A stretch of 64,000 bases of DNA from Periplaneta americana. Its lineage: Eukaryota; Arthropoda; Insecta; Blattodea; Blattidae. The stretch spans positions 62,466,287 through 62,530,286 of the forward strand of contig NC_091121.1 of the NCBI RefSeq assembly GCF_040183065.1, written 5' to 3'. Every line of letters begins with the position of its first letter. Position 1 is the stretch's first letter. A program made the translations under genes and the position numbers. A model generated the notes under the pieces. That model was given only the letters and a program-made list of their open reading frames with translations. It made no database searches and was not told where the DNA came from. Below, piece by piece: positions 10,580 to 21,021 of the stretch.

Positions 10580-11425
10580 TAGGGAAAGGAAGTTCATGCA
10601 TTTGCATATTTGATCTCTATCGTTGTGTGAATATGCTGAAAGATTATCTACATGAATCACAAATTTCTGAATAAAATGATATTACTTTTATTGTGCATAA
10701 AAGTGCATATTTTGCCTTTATTTATAAAAGCATAATATTTTAACATTTATGCAGGGAAACTGCATATTATGTATGTTTATTTGTCTTTCTCTCATTTCTA
10801 AAAGTGTGTAACCTCATAAACATGACTAATTTATGTTTATGAATTTTGAACCTAATGATGACGCCCTCATAGGGAGCTCTCAAGTTAGCATTTGGTATTC
10901 CTTTATTGCAGTCTTTAGCAGATTTCGATATAACAATATCCAGTTTAACATCAGTTCCAGGAAATGTAGGAGATAAAGTGAACGAGAAAATAGCAAATAT
11001 TCTTTCCAAAAACCCTGGCTATTATCAACTTAAAGAAATTCAAGATATTCTCGAAGGAAAAACACCCAAAAACCAACAAAATTTTCTATAGAACAGCTCA
11101 CAGCTTTTGTGCAAGCCCCTCTTACTTTTTGTGACGTAGAACGAAGTTTTTCGCGCTACAAAGCTATGCTGAGAGACAACAGGCGAAGAATGACAACAGA
11201 AAACATATGTTACTGCATTGTGAACTGTAACAGCATAAATGGAGCATTCAGCAATGAGGCAAGCACTTCAAAATCCATAAATTAAACGTAAGTTACCTAT
11301 ACCTTATTATTCTGTTAAAATAATCTCAGACTAATAATGCGTATTTTGTAGCATATTTATCTATTTTTACGGAATAAATGCATACATATTCTTCACGTTT
11401 TTAGGGCATGAACTTCCTTTCCCTG
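10580..11425 (+). mobile_element. hAT transposon remnant with 8-bp target duplication
   Basis: CTTATGAC occurs directly repeated at 10572-10579 and 11426-11433. Inside, the ends are inverted: TAGGGAAAGGAAGTTCATGC on the left and, read inward from the right, CAGGGAAAGGAAGTTCATGC. An 8-bp duplication and short YAGGG-type inverted repeats are diagnostic of hAT. The interior encodes transposase C-terminal pieces: LTSVPGNVGDKVNEKIANIL (about 10933), then CDVERSFSRYKAMLRDNRRR (about 11131), the hAT dimerisation region. At 846 bp it is internally deleted, and the two coding pieces lie in different frames. Confidence 0.9.
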
Positions 11426-11433
11426 CTTATGAC

Positions 11434-12158
11434 AGAAAACATACAAGAATCTGAAATGTCATAGGCTACTTAAAAAATTGTAACTTAAAGGCTCATTTTT
11501 ACCATAGCCATCATTATGCCACACTCAGAATGTTAAATTCTAATCTATATCACGAAAAGCAGCAGAAAAAAGGCACTACCACTATATTCCAAAGCAAGGA
11601 ACTTCCCTGAGGAATGGGCCATTATAAAACACACTTCGTAATTACACTATACTACCCAGCTTAAGAACATTCTTGAGAATGGAAAATTATTAACGGATCC
11701 AACATGATATAAAATACAATATACTGAACCTAAAACACAACACAAACTTGACTTAAACAAAGGAATTACAAAACTCGCTTAAAAGTTATTTCAATATTGG
11801 AGTAACTTAAGAACTGAACATGAAGGTCAGATGTTTGTTACCTTGACATTAGACAATCTAGCATGTTATCGGCAGCCAATTAAAATCAGCCTAGCTATGT
11901 GTGTGCTAGTGCCCACATCTAGCCTTTAAACATTATCTCAGGAAAATCCTCTGCTTCGAAAGACAGTATTAGTTTCACGCAAAAATGGAATGACATAAAA
12001 TAGTATGGAAATTTCCCAATCTGTCAAACCAGCCTCTTGCTATCCACTTATAACGAAATCAATGTCATCTCCAGTACATTTACTGTCCAAACCATTGTAA
12101 ATTGCTATTAATTTCACTGTTCACTGCTTGAACTTGTCTTTTATGTCCAGTAAAATAT
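11434..12158. other. Probable 3' UTR of the zinc-finger gene; no gene seen
   Basis: AT-rich sequence directly downstream (on the minus strand) of the zinc-finger stop codon. No coding signal. Confidence 0.3.
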
Positions 12159-13229
12159 CTACGTAAAAATGTCATTTGCCAGAGCACGTGTGTGACTTTT
12201 CCCGCGAATATGGCTTAACACATTGAAATGTGTTTTGGGAACATCTGCAGTACATGCCTTACACTGTAATACAGAATCTCCAACACTGCTGAAGAATAAT
12301 TTATGATATCTGAATCCCTCTGGTATTTTCAACCAAAACTTGTCTTCTTTCGATAGTTCCTGACTCTTGTTAGCCAATTTATGCAAATGCGCTTTTCCCA
12401 ATTTGTGCTGAAATGCATTGCTACTACTTCCCAGTAATACATTGCACAAAGTGCACTTGTACACTCCCTCAATGCTTACTATTTCTTGGCTGCTTTTTGT
12501 TTGAACAGCTGTCATTTTGTTGTGGCTACTCTCTTTAATATGATTTTCTACGGACTCGGCACCATTCATGGCTACATTACACAAACGGCAGTGATATCTA
12601 TTATCAATAACTAAAATATAATTCCAATTCCCATTCTGGTTACTTTCTTCACCAAGACTCATTTCGGCTGCTTTATTCATTACAGCATTGTCTTCACTGT
12701 TTACCTCTCTAGTGTTAGAAACTCCTTGTACTGATACTAGACTGGGCTCTTCTTTCATTGCTTTCCTCTCAAGCAGTAACATTGCCTTTCGGTGTGCGTC
12801 CTCCTGAAGATGCAAAGCTACTGATAGATCTGGATCCATATTATACGAAACGACTGGAGTTTTGCACACATCACAGTTGTATCTGATACCTCCTGTAGTT
12901 TCCACACAATTTGCTGGTGATTCTGTAGATTTCTTCTTTGTGGCAACAGCCTCAACAGATTGGTCATCGAAGTTTGTTTGCCATGGGCTCGACTCCTGTG
13001 ACGTGCTGCTAGACTCTAACGACATACTATCACGTCCCAAATCGTCACTAGATTCACGATCTAGGAAATCGGTAAGTCTGTCGTACAAGTATTCTAATCG
13101 TCGAAGAACATCTTGGGATTTTATGTTGTTTCTCATTGCGAAGCTATTAAGTAATTTGACAACTGTGTCAACATGTTCCAATAATAAAGTCTCTTTGTTT
13201 CTTTTCATTTGGGATGGTTCGTATGCCAT
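12159..13229 (-). CDS. Four-finger U1-type C2H2 zinc-finger protein (356 aa)
   Basis: A single open block encodes 356 residues beginning MAYEPSQMKRNKETLLLEHV. A further in-frame ATG lies 33 nt upstream (13262), but a good acceptor (tttcatttcag) sits between the two, so I start at 13229 and place a 5' UTR intron just upstream. The N-terminal third is a predicted helical segment (about residues 8-60) and a Ser-rich acidic linker. Four fingers follow: CDVC...H-x5-H (about 119-146), CRLC...H-x5-H (214-236), CTLC...H-x5-H (259-281) and CKAC...H-x5-H (323-346). Fingers 2 and 3 are C-x2-C-x12-H-x5-H, the spacing of U1/matrin-type fingers that often bind RNA or DNA structure. Finger 1 has a longer x17 loop. 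I do not recognise an orthologue; the function is unknown, probably nucleic-acid binding. Confidence 0.85.
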   Translation of the reverse strand: MAYEPSQMKRNKETLLLEHVDTVVKLLNSFAMRNNIKSQDVLRRLEYLYDRLTDFLDRESSDDLGRDSMSLESSSTSQESSPWQTNFDDQSVEAVATKKKSTESPANCVETTGGIRYNCDVCKTPVVSYNMDPDLSVALHLQEDAHRKAMLLLERKAMKEEPSLVSVQGVSNTREVNSEDNAVMNKAAEMSLGEESNQNGNWNYILVIDNRYHCRLCNVAMNGAESVENHIKESSHNKMTAVQTKSSQEIVSIEGVYKCTLCNVLLGSSSNAFQHKLGKAHLHKLANKSQELSKEDKFWLKIPEGFRYHKLFFSSVGDSVLQCKACTADVPKTHFNVLSHIRGKSHTRALANDIFT

Positions 13230-13809
13230 TTTAAAAATTCTGAAATGAAACAAAGGCATCACAATTTACATGTAGATTAATGAGTGATTATTACTTAATA
13301 TTATTTAATGTAGTCTATATTTAAATGTTTCATACCTACTCTCTTTCCACCAAATCAAGTTATTACAATATTGAATTCATAAACGTATTATTAATGGTAC
13401 TCCCCCGTGCAGCACCTGTAGTACTGTCAAATTCAATTATACTATACTATATAAATTCTTGTCGGATGTACTGCACACTAGGAATCCCAAGTTGTTATTC
13501 GGTTTACATGGCTATTTCTGCATAATTTCTGGTCATTTTAAATGAAGCAGACGATGCACAAACAAGTCTATTGTGAAATTTAGCTGATAAAATAAACTCC
13601 CTCATAGTTCGTGCAGAATCGTAACAAATCGTGCACAGACGCGAACTTGTGCTAACCAGAGTGGCCAACTATAAAACACGTATTGTCGCTACGGGTGTAG
13701 CAAAATATTTTATGCATTGGTATTCACAGGAATGCAATATCGTTCATCTCAACAAAACAATATTGTTATACGATGCTTACATTACCATTTAGATAGAATA
13801 CAGGATAGG

Positions 13810-13811
<2 letters not shown>
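13230..13811 (-). promoter_or_regulatory. Probable 5' UTR / promoter region of the zinc-finger gene
   Basis: The acceptor tttcatttcag just upstream of the ATG implies a 5' non-coding exon in this interval. A short non-coding exon on the opposite strand may lie around 13900-14038 (donor aaag|gtgaac), so the region could act as a divergent promoter. No TATA box or initiator was assigned. Confidence 0.3.

Positions 13812-13843
<32 letters not shown>
13812..13843. repeat. (TC)n microsatellite
   Basis: About 16 uninterrupted TC units, in the interval between the minus-strand zinc-finger gene and the plus-strand DPP3 transcription unit. Confidence 0.95.
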
Positions 13844-13848
<5 letters not shown>

Positions 13849-14132
13849 GGGCTTTATTATCAGAATTCAGAATCAAGCTGTTCATTTTAAAGACGAGAGG
13901 ATCGGGGCAGGATCATCGTCTTTATAAACTCTCTTCTACTCGTCATGTTGACTCTTCTTGCGATAGACGTTCGATTCTTGTGCATGTTTGAGACGACCGG
14001 TGTGGTGCGTGAGGTAGAAGGCATTGGATGAAATAAAGGTGAACATGATTTAATTTTTGTTACTTGATAAGACTTAAAAAAAAAAACAATAATTACTGAT
14101 TAAATCAAGTGACCAACATATTCTTATTTCAG

Positions 14133-14341
14133 ATATGTTGTTGCAGTTTCACAGGATGTACGATGCCCTATTCTTCGGTAATCAATTTTTAAACCTCATG
14201 CTTTCATCATCTGCTAGGCTAAGTGCAGCTGTGAGAGGTCTTCATTTTACATTTTCATGTGTTCCGCGAAGTTCTACATGCCTATTAGATTTACCTAAGC
14301 AGCGAGAACTACTAAACATTGTTTCTAAAGTGTCAATGAAT
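14133..14341 (+). CDS. Unassigned exon-like ORF, possible leader exon upstream of DPP3
   Basis: An acceptor (ttcttatttcag, ending 14132) is followed by an ATG at 14135 and 69 open codons, then a good donor (aat|gtaaga at 14342). The translation begins MLLQFHRMYDALFFGNQ and contains SSSARLSAAVRGLHFTFS, which has the Arg/Ser/Ala composition of a mitochondrial targeting peptide. I do not recognise the protein. Splicing directly to the DPP3 exon acceptor at 17842 would put DPP3 out of frame, so if it belongs to DPP3 it is 5' UTR or needs another exon. It may also be a separate small gene or chance. Confidence 0.3.
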
Positions 14342-15085
14342 GTAAGATGGTACGTTTCTTTAGTATTAGCAATATGTAGTTCTCCCTATTTTAGAACCAG
14401 TACCGGTACTAAACTGTAATAGTTTGACGAACCATTGTTCACGTTTGTCTACATGGTTATTATTATATTACTGTTATACTGAGTGTGAGTTCGAAATTCA
14501 TATGAAATGGTAGGACGATACATAATAGGCTATGTAATTCGTGGATGAAAATAAGGTTGTGGAAACATTCTTCTTCTACATACTGGAATTAAACCTGTTT
14601 CTCCATCAACAGAGATATCTTAGTGAGTTCTGTTTATAATTTGATTCGTGCAAGTGTTCATTATGTTATCCATTCATCTCTATACATGTAACATTCTGTT
14701 TATTGCACCTCAAATTTCGCAACGCTGCCATGGTTGAGGATGTCGCAAAGAACTGTGTATGACTAAGATCTTCATATATTTGTGTAAATTCATAGCATGC
14801 TTTTCAGTACTATTGACATACAGACTATGTTCAAGTTTCAATAAATCTCGAATGGCCATAGAATATTTCCGGACGCAGAGCACTTACGGCGTTGCTTGTT
14901 TGACATATTTTGGCAGATATTTTAGTGCAGACTGAAGTAGTTTTATTCTATTCATTGAAGATTCAATATGTTCGCGCTACTGTAAACTAATTTCTCATAA
15001 TTTTATCATTGCTAAACCACATTTAACTTCTTATTGCACCAAGGGGATGTTCATTCATTAACACATTTATTGTTTCACAAAACGC
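14342..15085. other. No gene recognised
   Basis: AT-rich, non-coding as far as can be read. Confidence 0.3.
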
Positions 15086-15475
15086 TCAGGAGCAAGTTGT
15101 AAAAAATAATGAGTAGTGTTTCGAATGAGTCGCTTTTCTCTCATATCTTTCATCCACGGGATTACTGAGAAGCTGATGGCAGATATCCACTTGGCGCTGA
15201 ACTTGTTCTGGTATTAATTCATGGAGTATAGATTGGCAACTTCTGTATGATCGTATGATTTTTTTGCGTGTCTTGATGTACTGTAGTATCTTTTGATGGA
15301 CCAAGGTCTTCTGACAGTCCTTGTGTACTGGTTGATGGATTTTCTGGCAAAGCCCTCCAGTTATTCTCAGTATTTCATATCTGAAGCTTTCCAGGACATG
15401 GCAGATTTTTAATGTCTGTATCTCAACTATTGAGTTGTTGGAACCATCCTTGTTCTTCCTGCTCATTGAAATCAC
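15086..15475 (-). mobile_element. mariner transposase remnant
   Basis: The minus-strand translation contains HELIPEQVQRQVDICHQLLS, matching the mariner block usually written VPHELTPE...R.DIC..LL, preceded by a degenerate HTH linker (KTLVHQKI...RSYRSCQS). The catalytic DDE region that should follow is missing, so the copy is internally deleted. The terminal repeats were not located. Confidence 0.6.
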
Positions 15476-17562
15476 TTTTGTCTTCCAATAATAGGTAGAA
15501 AAACCGACATTATTTATTATGCAAAATATATATTTCTTATTAGATTAATTTAAAGGCTTAACTTGCCTTTTAGTTGTCAGTCACTTACGCCACTTCTTTC
15601 ACTATCCCGAAATAAACGCACATCATGTAATATCATAAAATTGAGAAGTTAGTAGCACAAGAGAATAGGCTATTTGTGGCCATTTGGTATGGCATTATTG
15701 TTGATATGCAATTACCAGTATGTTGTTAAGTCATCTGTCTGAAGACAGGTTGGAACCTCATAAGCAGGCTTCACATGTTTGTCACAAGAGCTATTGGATG
15801 GAGTAGTTTCTCCTGGTACCTTAATGACATCAGTCAAAGGCGCAAGCAGATTACAAGACTTCTATGAGTTCTGACTCGTATTATGTAGAAGCGCACGTTA
15901 TTACGTACCGGTATATTTGTACATCAATGAGTTCATTGTGATCCCGTTCAGTCATAGAGAAGGTGCACCAGGGTACAAATGCCGCCACCAATATCTACAC
16001 TGCAGCTGTTTATTTTGGAATTTGGAAATGATTATTTTTGTGTAAGAAATGGTAACCTATTCCTAGAATGTACATTTTTTTGTAATTGTAATAGTAGTTA
16101 TTTCAATAAATAGGTGTAAATTATTGTTTGTATATATGTATAAAACTTCTGTTGTGTATTTATTATTAGATTATTAATTTTAAAATTCAATTGTAATCAA
16201 TAGCATGGCAAACATATTTGTTCAGAACGTTTCGATTGTGCAAACCATTAAAATTAAGTTTCAGTGTTGTCATGATATGCTCCATTATATTTTATATTAA
16301 CCGTAAGCCTACTGTACCACCACTTATGCAGTGAATGCCAGACATTTGAACTTCCTCCGTACAAGGCTATATTCCTCGATAAATTCAGCATGACAAAAAT
16401 GCGAAGCCTGCTCATAAGTGATACCAATCGCTAATGACGCAACTAAGCCAGAAGAAAATGAGTTAGGTTGGCCAGTTCCTTTCCCTATCCATTGCATACA
16501 TTGCTGATTAGTAACATTTTTAACTAATCAGATATAGGATATATACAAACAGTTCTTTCTCTGACACATATTGTCAAATGAGATATACTGCCTTGTAATA
16601 GATGTACATATCAGCCTGAACCTCAATCAGAGGAGCAATGGTATATAATAAGGTAATTTTCCAGAAGGCGTACAAAAATAGCTCATGAGTTTAGATGGCG
16701 AAATAGAGGTGTAGTTCCTGCAGTGTTAAGGAAATAATTGTGAAAAAACATTACTTTTTTGGGGGAACTTGACTGTTCGTCATTCACCCTTATGAAGTCA
16801 GTTCTGTAGACCAATTTACCAACAAAGTCGTCCTCTAAATATGCAGAAAATGTAATGTAACATTGAAAAATTCCTTTGGAGGACGAAAAATTACAGTTCA
16901 GATCAAATTCTGCATATTTAAAGGACAAAACTAAAATTCTTTCAATAATTTATTATCATAATATACTGCTCTCTTAAACTGACTGAGCATATTGCGAATT
17001 AAATCAATGGCTTTCCCAGAACACACTATGAAATGTTCCATATAAACAATTTTTATCTCGAAGAGGAAACAGAATCGAGCAAAATTGTATAAACTTTTTT
17101 AGTTTGAAATATCTCAAAGAATAACGCCATGGAATTAATGACATTACTTATGGGTCACCCTGTATACACACACACACACACAGAGGCTATACAGCTCAGC
17201 GGAGCTAATTCAGCATTCTAATGCAATAGGTATGGCTCTTTTCCCAGTAATGCGCTTCCGGCCTCTGTGGTCAAACACGTTGTTTGATTGTAAATGCCAT
17301 TAACATTAACACTAAAACTAAAACAGTAACTCACTACACATAGCGAACTCCAGACTATACACAATACACACAGCATGACTGTGAATGCGCAACTCACACT
17401 AGACACTCATATTATGGCTCAGACTGCGGACCATTGTCATGCTATCTGTGTAAATAATAGCATTTAGAATCTTAACAGTAGAGGTCTTCAACACGTGTGT
17501 GCGTGTGTGTGTGCTTCGCGTCTCCCTCCCTCCCTCCCTCCATCCATCCATCCATCCCCCCT
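15476..17562. other. No gene recognised; possible end of an uncharacterised repeat near 17165
   Basis: A minus-strand ORF at 16683-16928 has no family I can name. The stretch ending gggtcaccctgtata at 17152-17166 looks like a transposon terminus, but no partner end was found. A short (AC)n tract lies at 17165-17181, and (TCCC)n and (ATCC)n tracts at about 17522-17557. Confidence 0.3.
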
Positions 17563-17785
17563 CCCGCGTAGCTCAGTCAGCTAAGGTGCTTGCCTGCTGA
17601 TATCCGGAGTTGCGCTTGGGCTAATTACCTGGTTGGGTTTTTTCCGAGGTTTTTCTCAACTGTAGGGCTAATGTCAGGTAATGTGATGAATCCTCGACCT
17701 CATCTCGCTATCACTAATCTCATCGACACTAAATAACCTCGTAGTTTATATAGCGTCGTTAAATAACCAAGTAATATAGGCCTAT
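17563..17785 (+). mobile_element. tRNA-headed SINE (gtagctcagtcagctaagg type)
   Basis: It begins with a tRNA-like A-box (tagctcagtcagctaagg) and continues into acctggttgggttttttccg, a body shared in part with the SINE at 25881, then a subfamily-specific middle (aatcctcgacctcatctcgc) and the common tail gacactaaataacctcg...gtcgttaaataacc. It lies about 60 bp upstream of the DPP3 first coding exon. Confidence 0.8.
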
Positions 17786-17846
17786 ATATAGTCCTGTATT
17801 GTTTCATAATTCACTGTACTATGTACATTGGATTGATTACAGCATA

Positions 17847-20800
17847 ATGACTGATACAGATCAGTTTATTCTTCCGAATGACCAGCCTGTTGTGGAACTG
17901 GACTGCACGAGTGCATTTGAAGGCCTTACTTCAAAGGAGAAGTTGTATGCCCACTACCTGAGTCAGGCATCGTGGAATGGTGGTCTGATTGTACTTGTTC
18001 AGGTAACACAATATATATATTTTTTTAATTGTAATCTATATGATATGATTTAATATCGTTTCCATAGTGGGTACGGTATGTAGATTTATTTCTGTATGGT
18101 GTACAATTTCCATTTGTTACTGCAAATTCAAACTTGAATGTTGTAATTGTCTTTGTGGTGGTTCAGTAAACATGCCAGCTGTTAGATGTGAAGTTCTCAA
18201 ATTCGAACATGGCTGAAGGCAACGGATTTTAAGAGGTGTTAAGAATTCGTAGCAAAGAAGAAATCATTTCTAGGGAAAGATAACCTTGAATTATATGTTC
18301 TGGTCCTTCAGGTTTGTGGGCTGTTAGAAACAGCTAATCTCATATTAAAATGTTCATAAGCTTCTGATATTTTCTTAGTGCCTTAGTCATCAAATTGATG
18401 AATTACAGAGTGAGTCACATCTGTTTCAGTGGTTGTGCACCCTCTGGAAAACTCAGTCGAAACTTGTGTAAACACAACATGTATGACTTCTTGAGAAGAT
18501 ACGTTTAATGAGTTAAATGCTTTGCTATACTGTCTATCTAGCCATGATTAAACATACTGTATTTCTTAATACAGTTCAGACAGCTGACTGAAATTGGCAG
18601 TGCTGGCAGAATTGTGTTGCTAACTTAATGCAACAAGTGATAAGGAAAACCCATGCATTGTGTTCTTTAAAGCAAACAAGAGGCTGGGAAAACCCACTGT
18701 GTCAACAATTAGAAAGTAACCACGTGGCTTGTTAAGAATCCGGTAACTTAGGTTCCAGTTCACTGCAGTGGAGTAACGGTTAACACGTCTGGCTGTGAAA
18801 TGAGCAGGTCCGGATTCAAATCCTGGTTGGGACAAGCTACTTGTGGTTGGGATCTTTGAAAGATTTACTCTCAATCAGTCATATGGTCGCTGCATGTTTC
18901 TCACTTGGAGTTTGCTTGGTAAACAATGTAATTTTTTATTTTGTTTTTGTTTTTTTACCAGGTCTACTATCTAAAGTGTGATTATGAAGTGCTTTAATTT
19001 GTGATTTGGGGAGTGATAAATTACAATTAAATGGGTCATAAATCTTGTGTCCTTGGTTGCAAATCCAGTTGTGGAATTACTGCTTCACACATCTCAATAT
19101 TTATTTAGATTTCCAAAAGATCCAACATTGAGGCAAAATTGGGTTAGGATTATTAATCAAGAAAACTTCGAACCAAATGATGATAGTGTGGTATGTATCA
19201 ATCATTTTGATCCAAACTGTGTTTTGAGGGAAGATATAATTCCTATGAAAAATAGTGATTCAATTTGTGTGCCTCGCAAAACACCTCAATTAACAAATGA
19301 TCCATTTCTCCAAACCAATCTTATCAGACTAAAATTTCCAGAACAAAGAAAAAATTCCGATATATGTGACCAACAATTGCATCAGAGAGACGAAAATTTT
19401 AGACAATGGTGTGAAAATGATGAAATTGTCAGTTTTCAGTGCAACTGATGATATTAAACTGCGTAGACTTCGATGTGCTATTTTGAATAACATCATTCCA
19501 TTCAAATGGTAACTCAACTGTGACCTTTTGATTTATTAGACCAAAATCTTTGTCACATTCCAAGTAGGAATGATCACGAACAGGGAAAGTTACCGTGAAA
19601 TCTACCCTTAATGTGAATAAGAAAATGAAAGGACTCTGATCGCTTTTACGTAGTAGCATCGGACTTTGATCGTTCTTGCATATAGTACGATTTTTCAAAG
19701 CTCTAGATTTGGGCCTACGAACGGATTTCAGATAAACCGTGTAGCTGAGATCGTAGTACATTACAAAAAGTACCAGATGGCAGTGCAAACACAAAAAATT
19801 GACTTTGATCATTTTTCCTGTATGGTCTTCATATATTTATAGAAATCCATCATTACATTCAAAATATCAGAGTTGCCCTCATACCCTATGAGTGGGACCT
19901 GATGAAATACTGTCAGGGTACATTCTGAAAAGCCCCCCCCCCCCCCCCCCCCGCAATGAGATTTGGAAAAATATCAGCATTTAGTTTTATTGATCCATGT
20001 AAGTAACTTTTAACATTTTTTGTGAGCCACTCTTGTATATTGAATATTTTCACTAAATCGTGTAGGTAATATGTAATTTTAAGATAACTTTTAATTTTTT
20101 TTTTTTTTCACAATAAAAGTGATAGAAACAAGTATAATACTCTTGTGAAATAACCATTCTTATGTTTGTGTGAGAATAATACTTTATTTTACAGACGTCA
20201 CCAGAGTCACCACTTCTTTTTGCCTTGCTTCGCAAATTATTCTCTGCACAACCAATTGCTGAGCTAAAGAAAGCAGCCTTAGAGGATAAAAATGCTACAG
20301 CAGATGAATTTCAAGTATGTATAAAATTCACAAAAAGAGAGAAAAATTTCCAGTTCAACTGAAGACCTTTCTGTAATAATTGACCAATACACATTATTTG
20401 AAAGTAGAGTCAGAGTCTAAAATCGTGAAAAAGAATATAGACCGTAGTTACAAATTATTGGACAATTTCAGAAGGCTATATTTTCACCAATATTGAACAT
20501 AAATACATGATCTTACCATCATTTCAAAAAGGGAAGTTTGAAGTTTTACAGTTGTCATCTAATTTCATTGTCATTTAGCGGGGAACCTGTACATTGTTGG
20601 TGGAAAAAATGGCTGTCTTACTAACTGATTGTAGCTGGTTTGTGTTTGAATATGCACGAAGAGATAGTGTTATTGCTGTTGGACGGGCATTTAGATGACG
20701 ATTTGGACGTCATACGAACATTTTTGCGACATAGGATGCATCTGTCATCAAGGTAAAGGATGCGCGGGGAGGCCAAGTGTAAGTGAAGCGATGGTTAACT

Positions 20801-20962
20801 GAGTCCATTAAAGTTTCATACAGAGCCCTCAGAAATTAGTGCGGAGGGCTAGTCAGCAGTTGCAGATACCAACAACAGCGGTGAGGAAGATTTTATGGAA
20901 GCGATTGAATTTGTTCCCGTACAAGCTGCAACTGGTAGAAAAACTGCAGCCTGATGGCGCAT

Positions 20963-21021
<59 letters not shown>

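Noticed and set aside
13229-13262. Zinc-finger start at the upstream ATG (MMPLFHFRIF)
   Set aside because: An acceptor (tttcatttcag) lies between the two ATGs, so these codons are most likely intron.
17799-17846. Extending DPP3 upstream from the in-frame ATG at 17799
   Set aside because: An acceptor (gattgattacag) ends at 17842, and the ATG at 17847 gives the expected DPP3 N-terminus.
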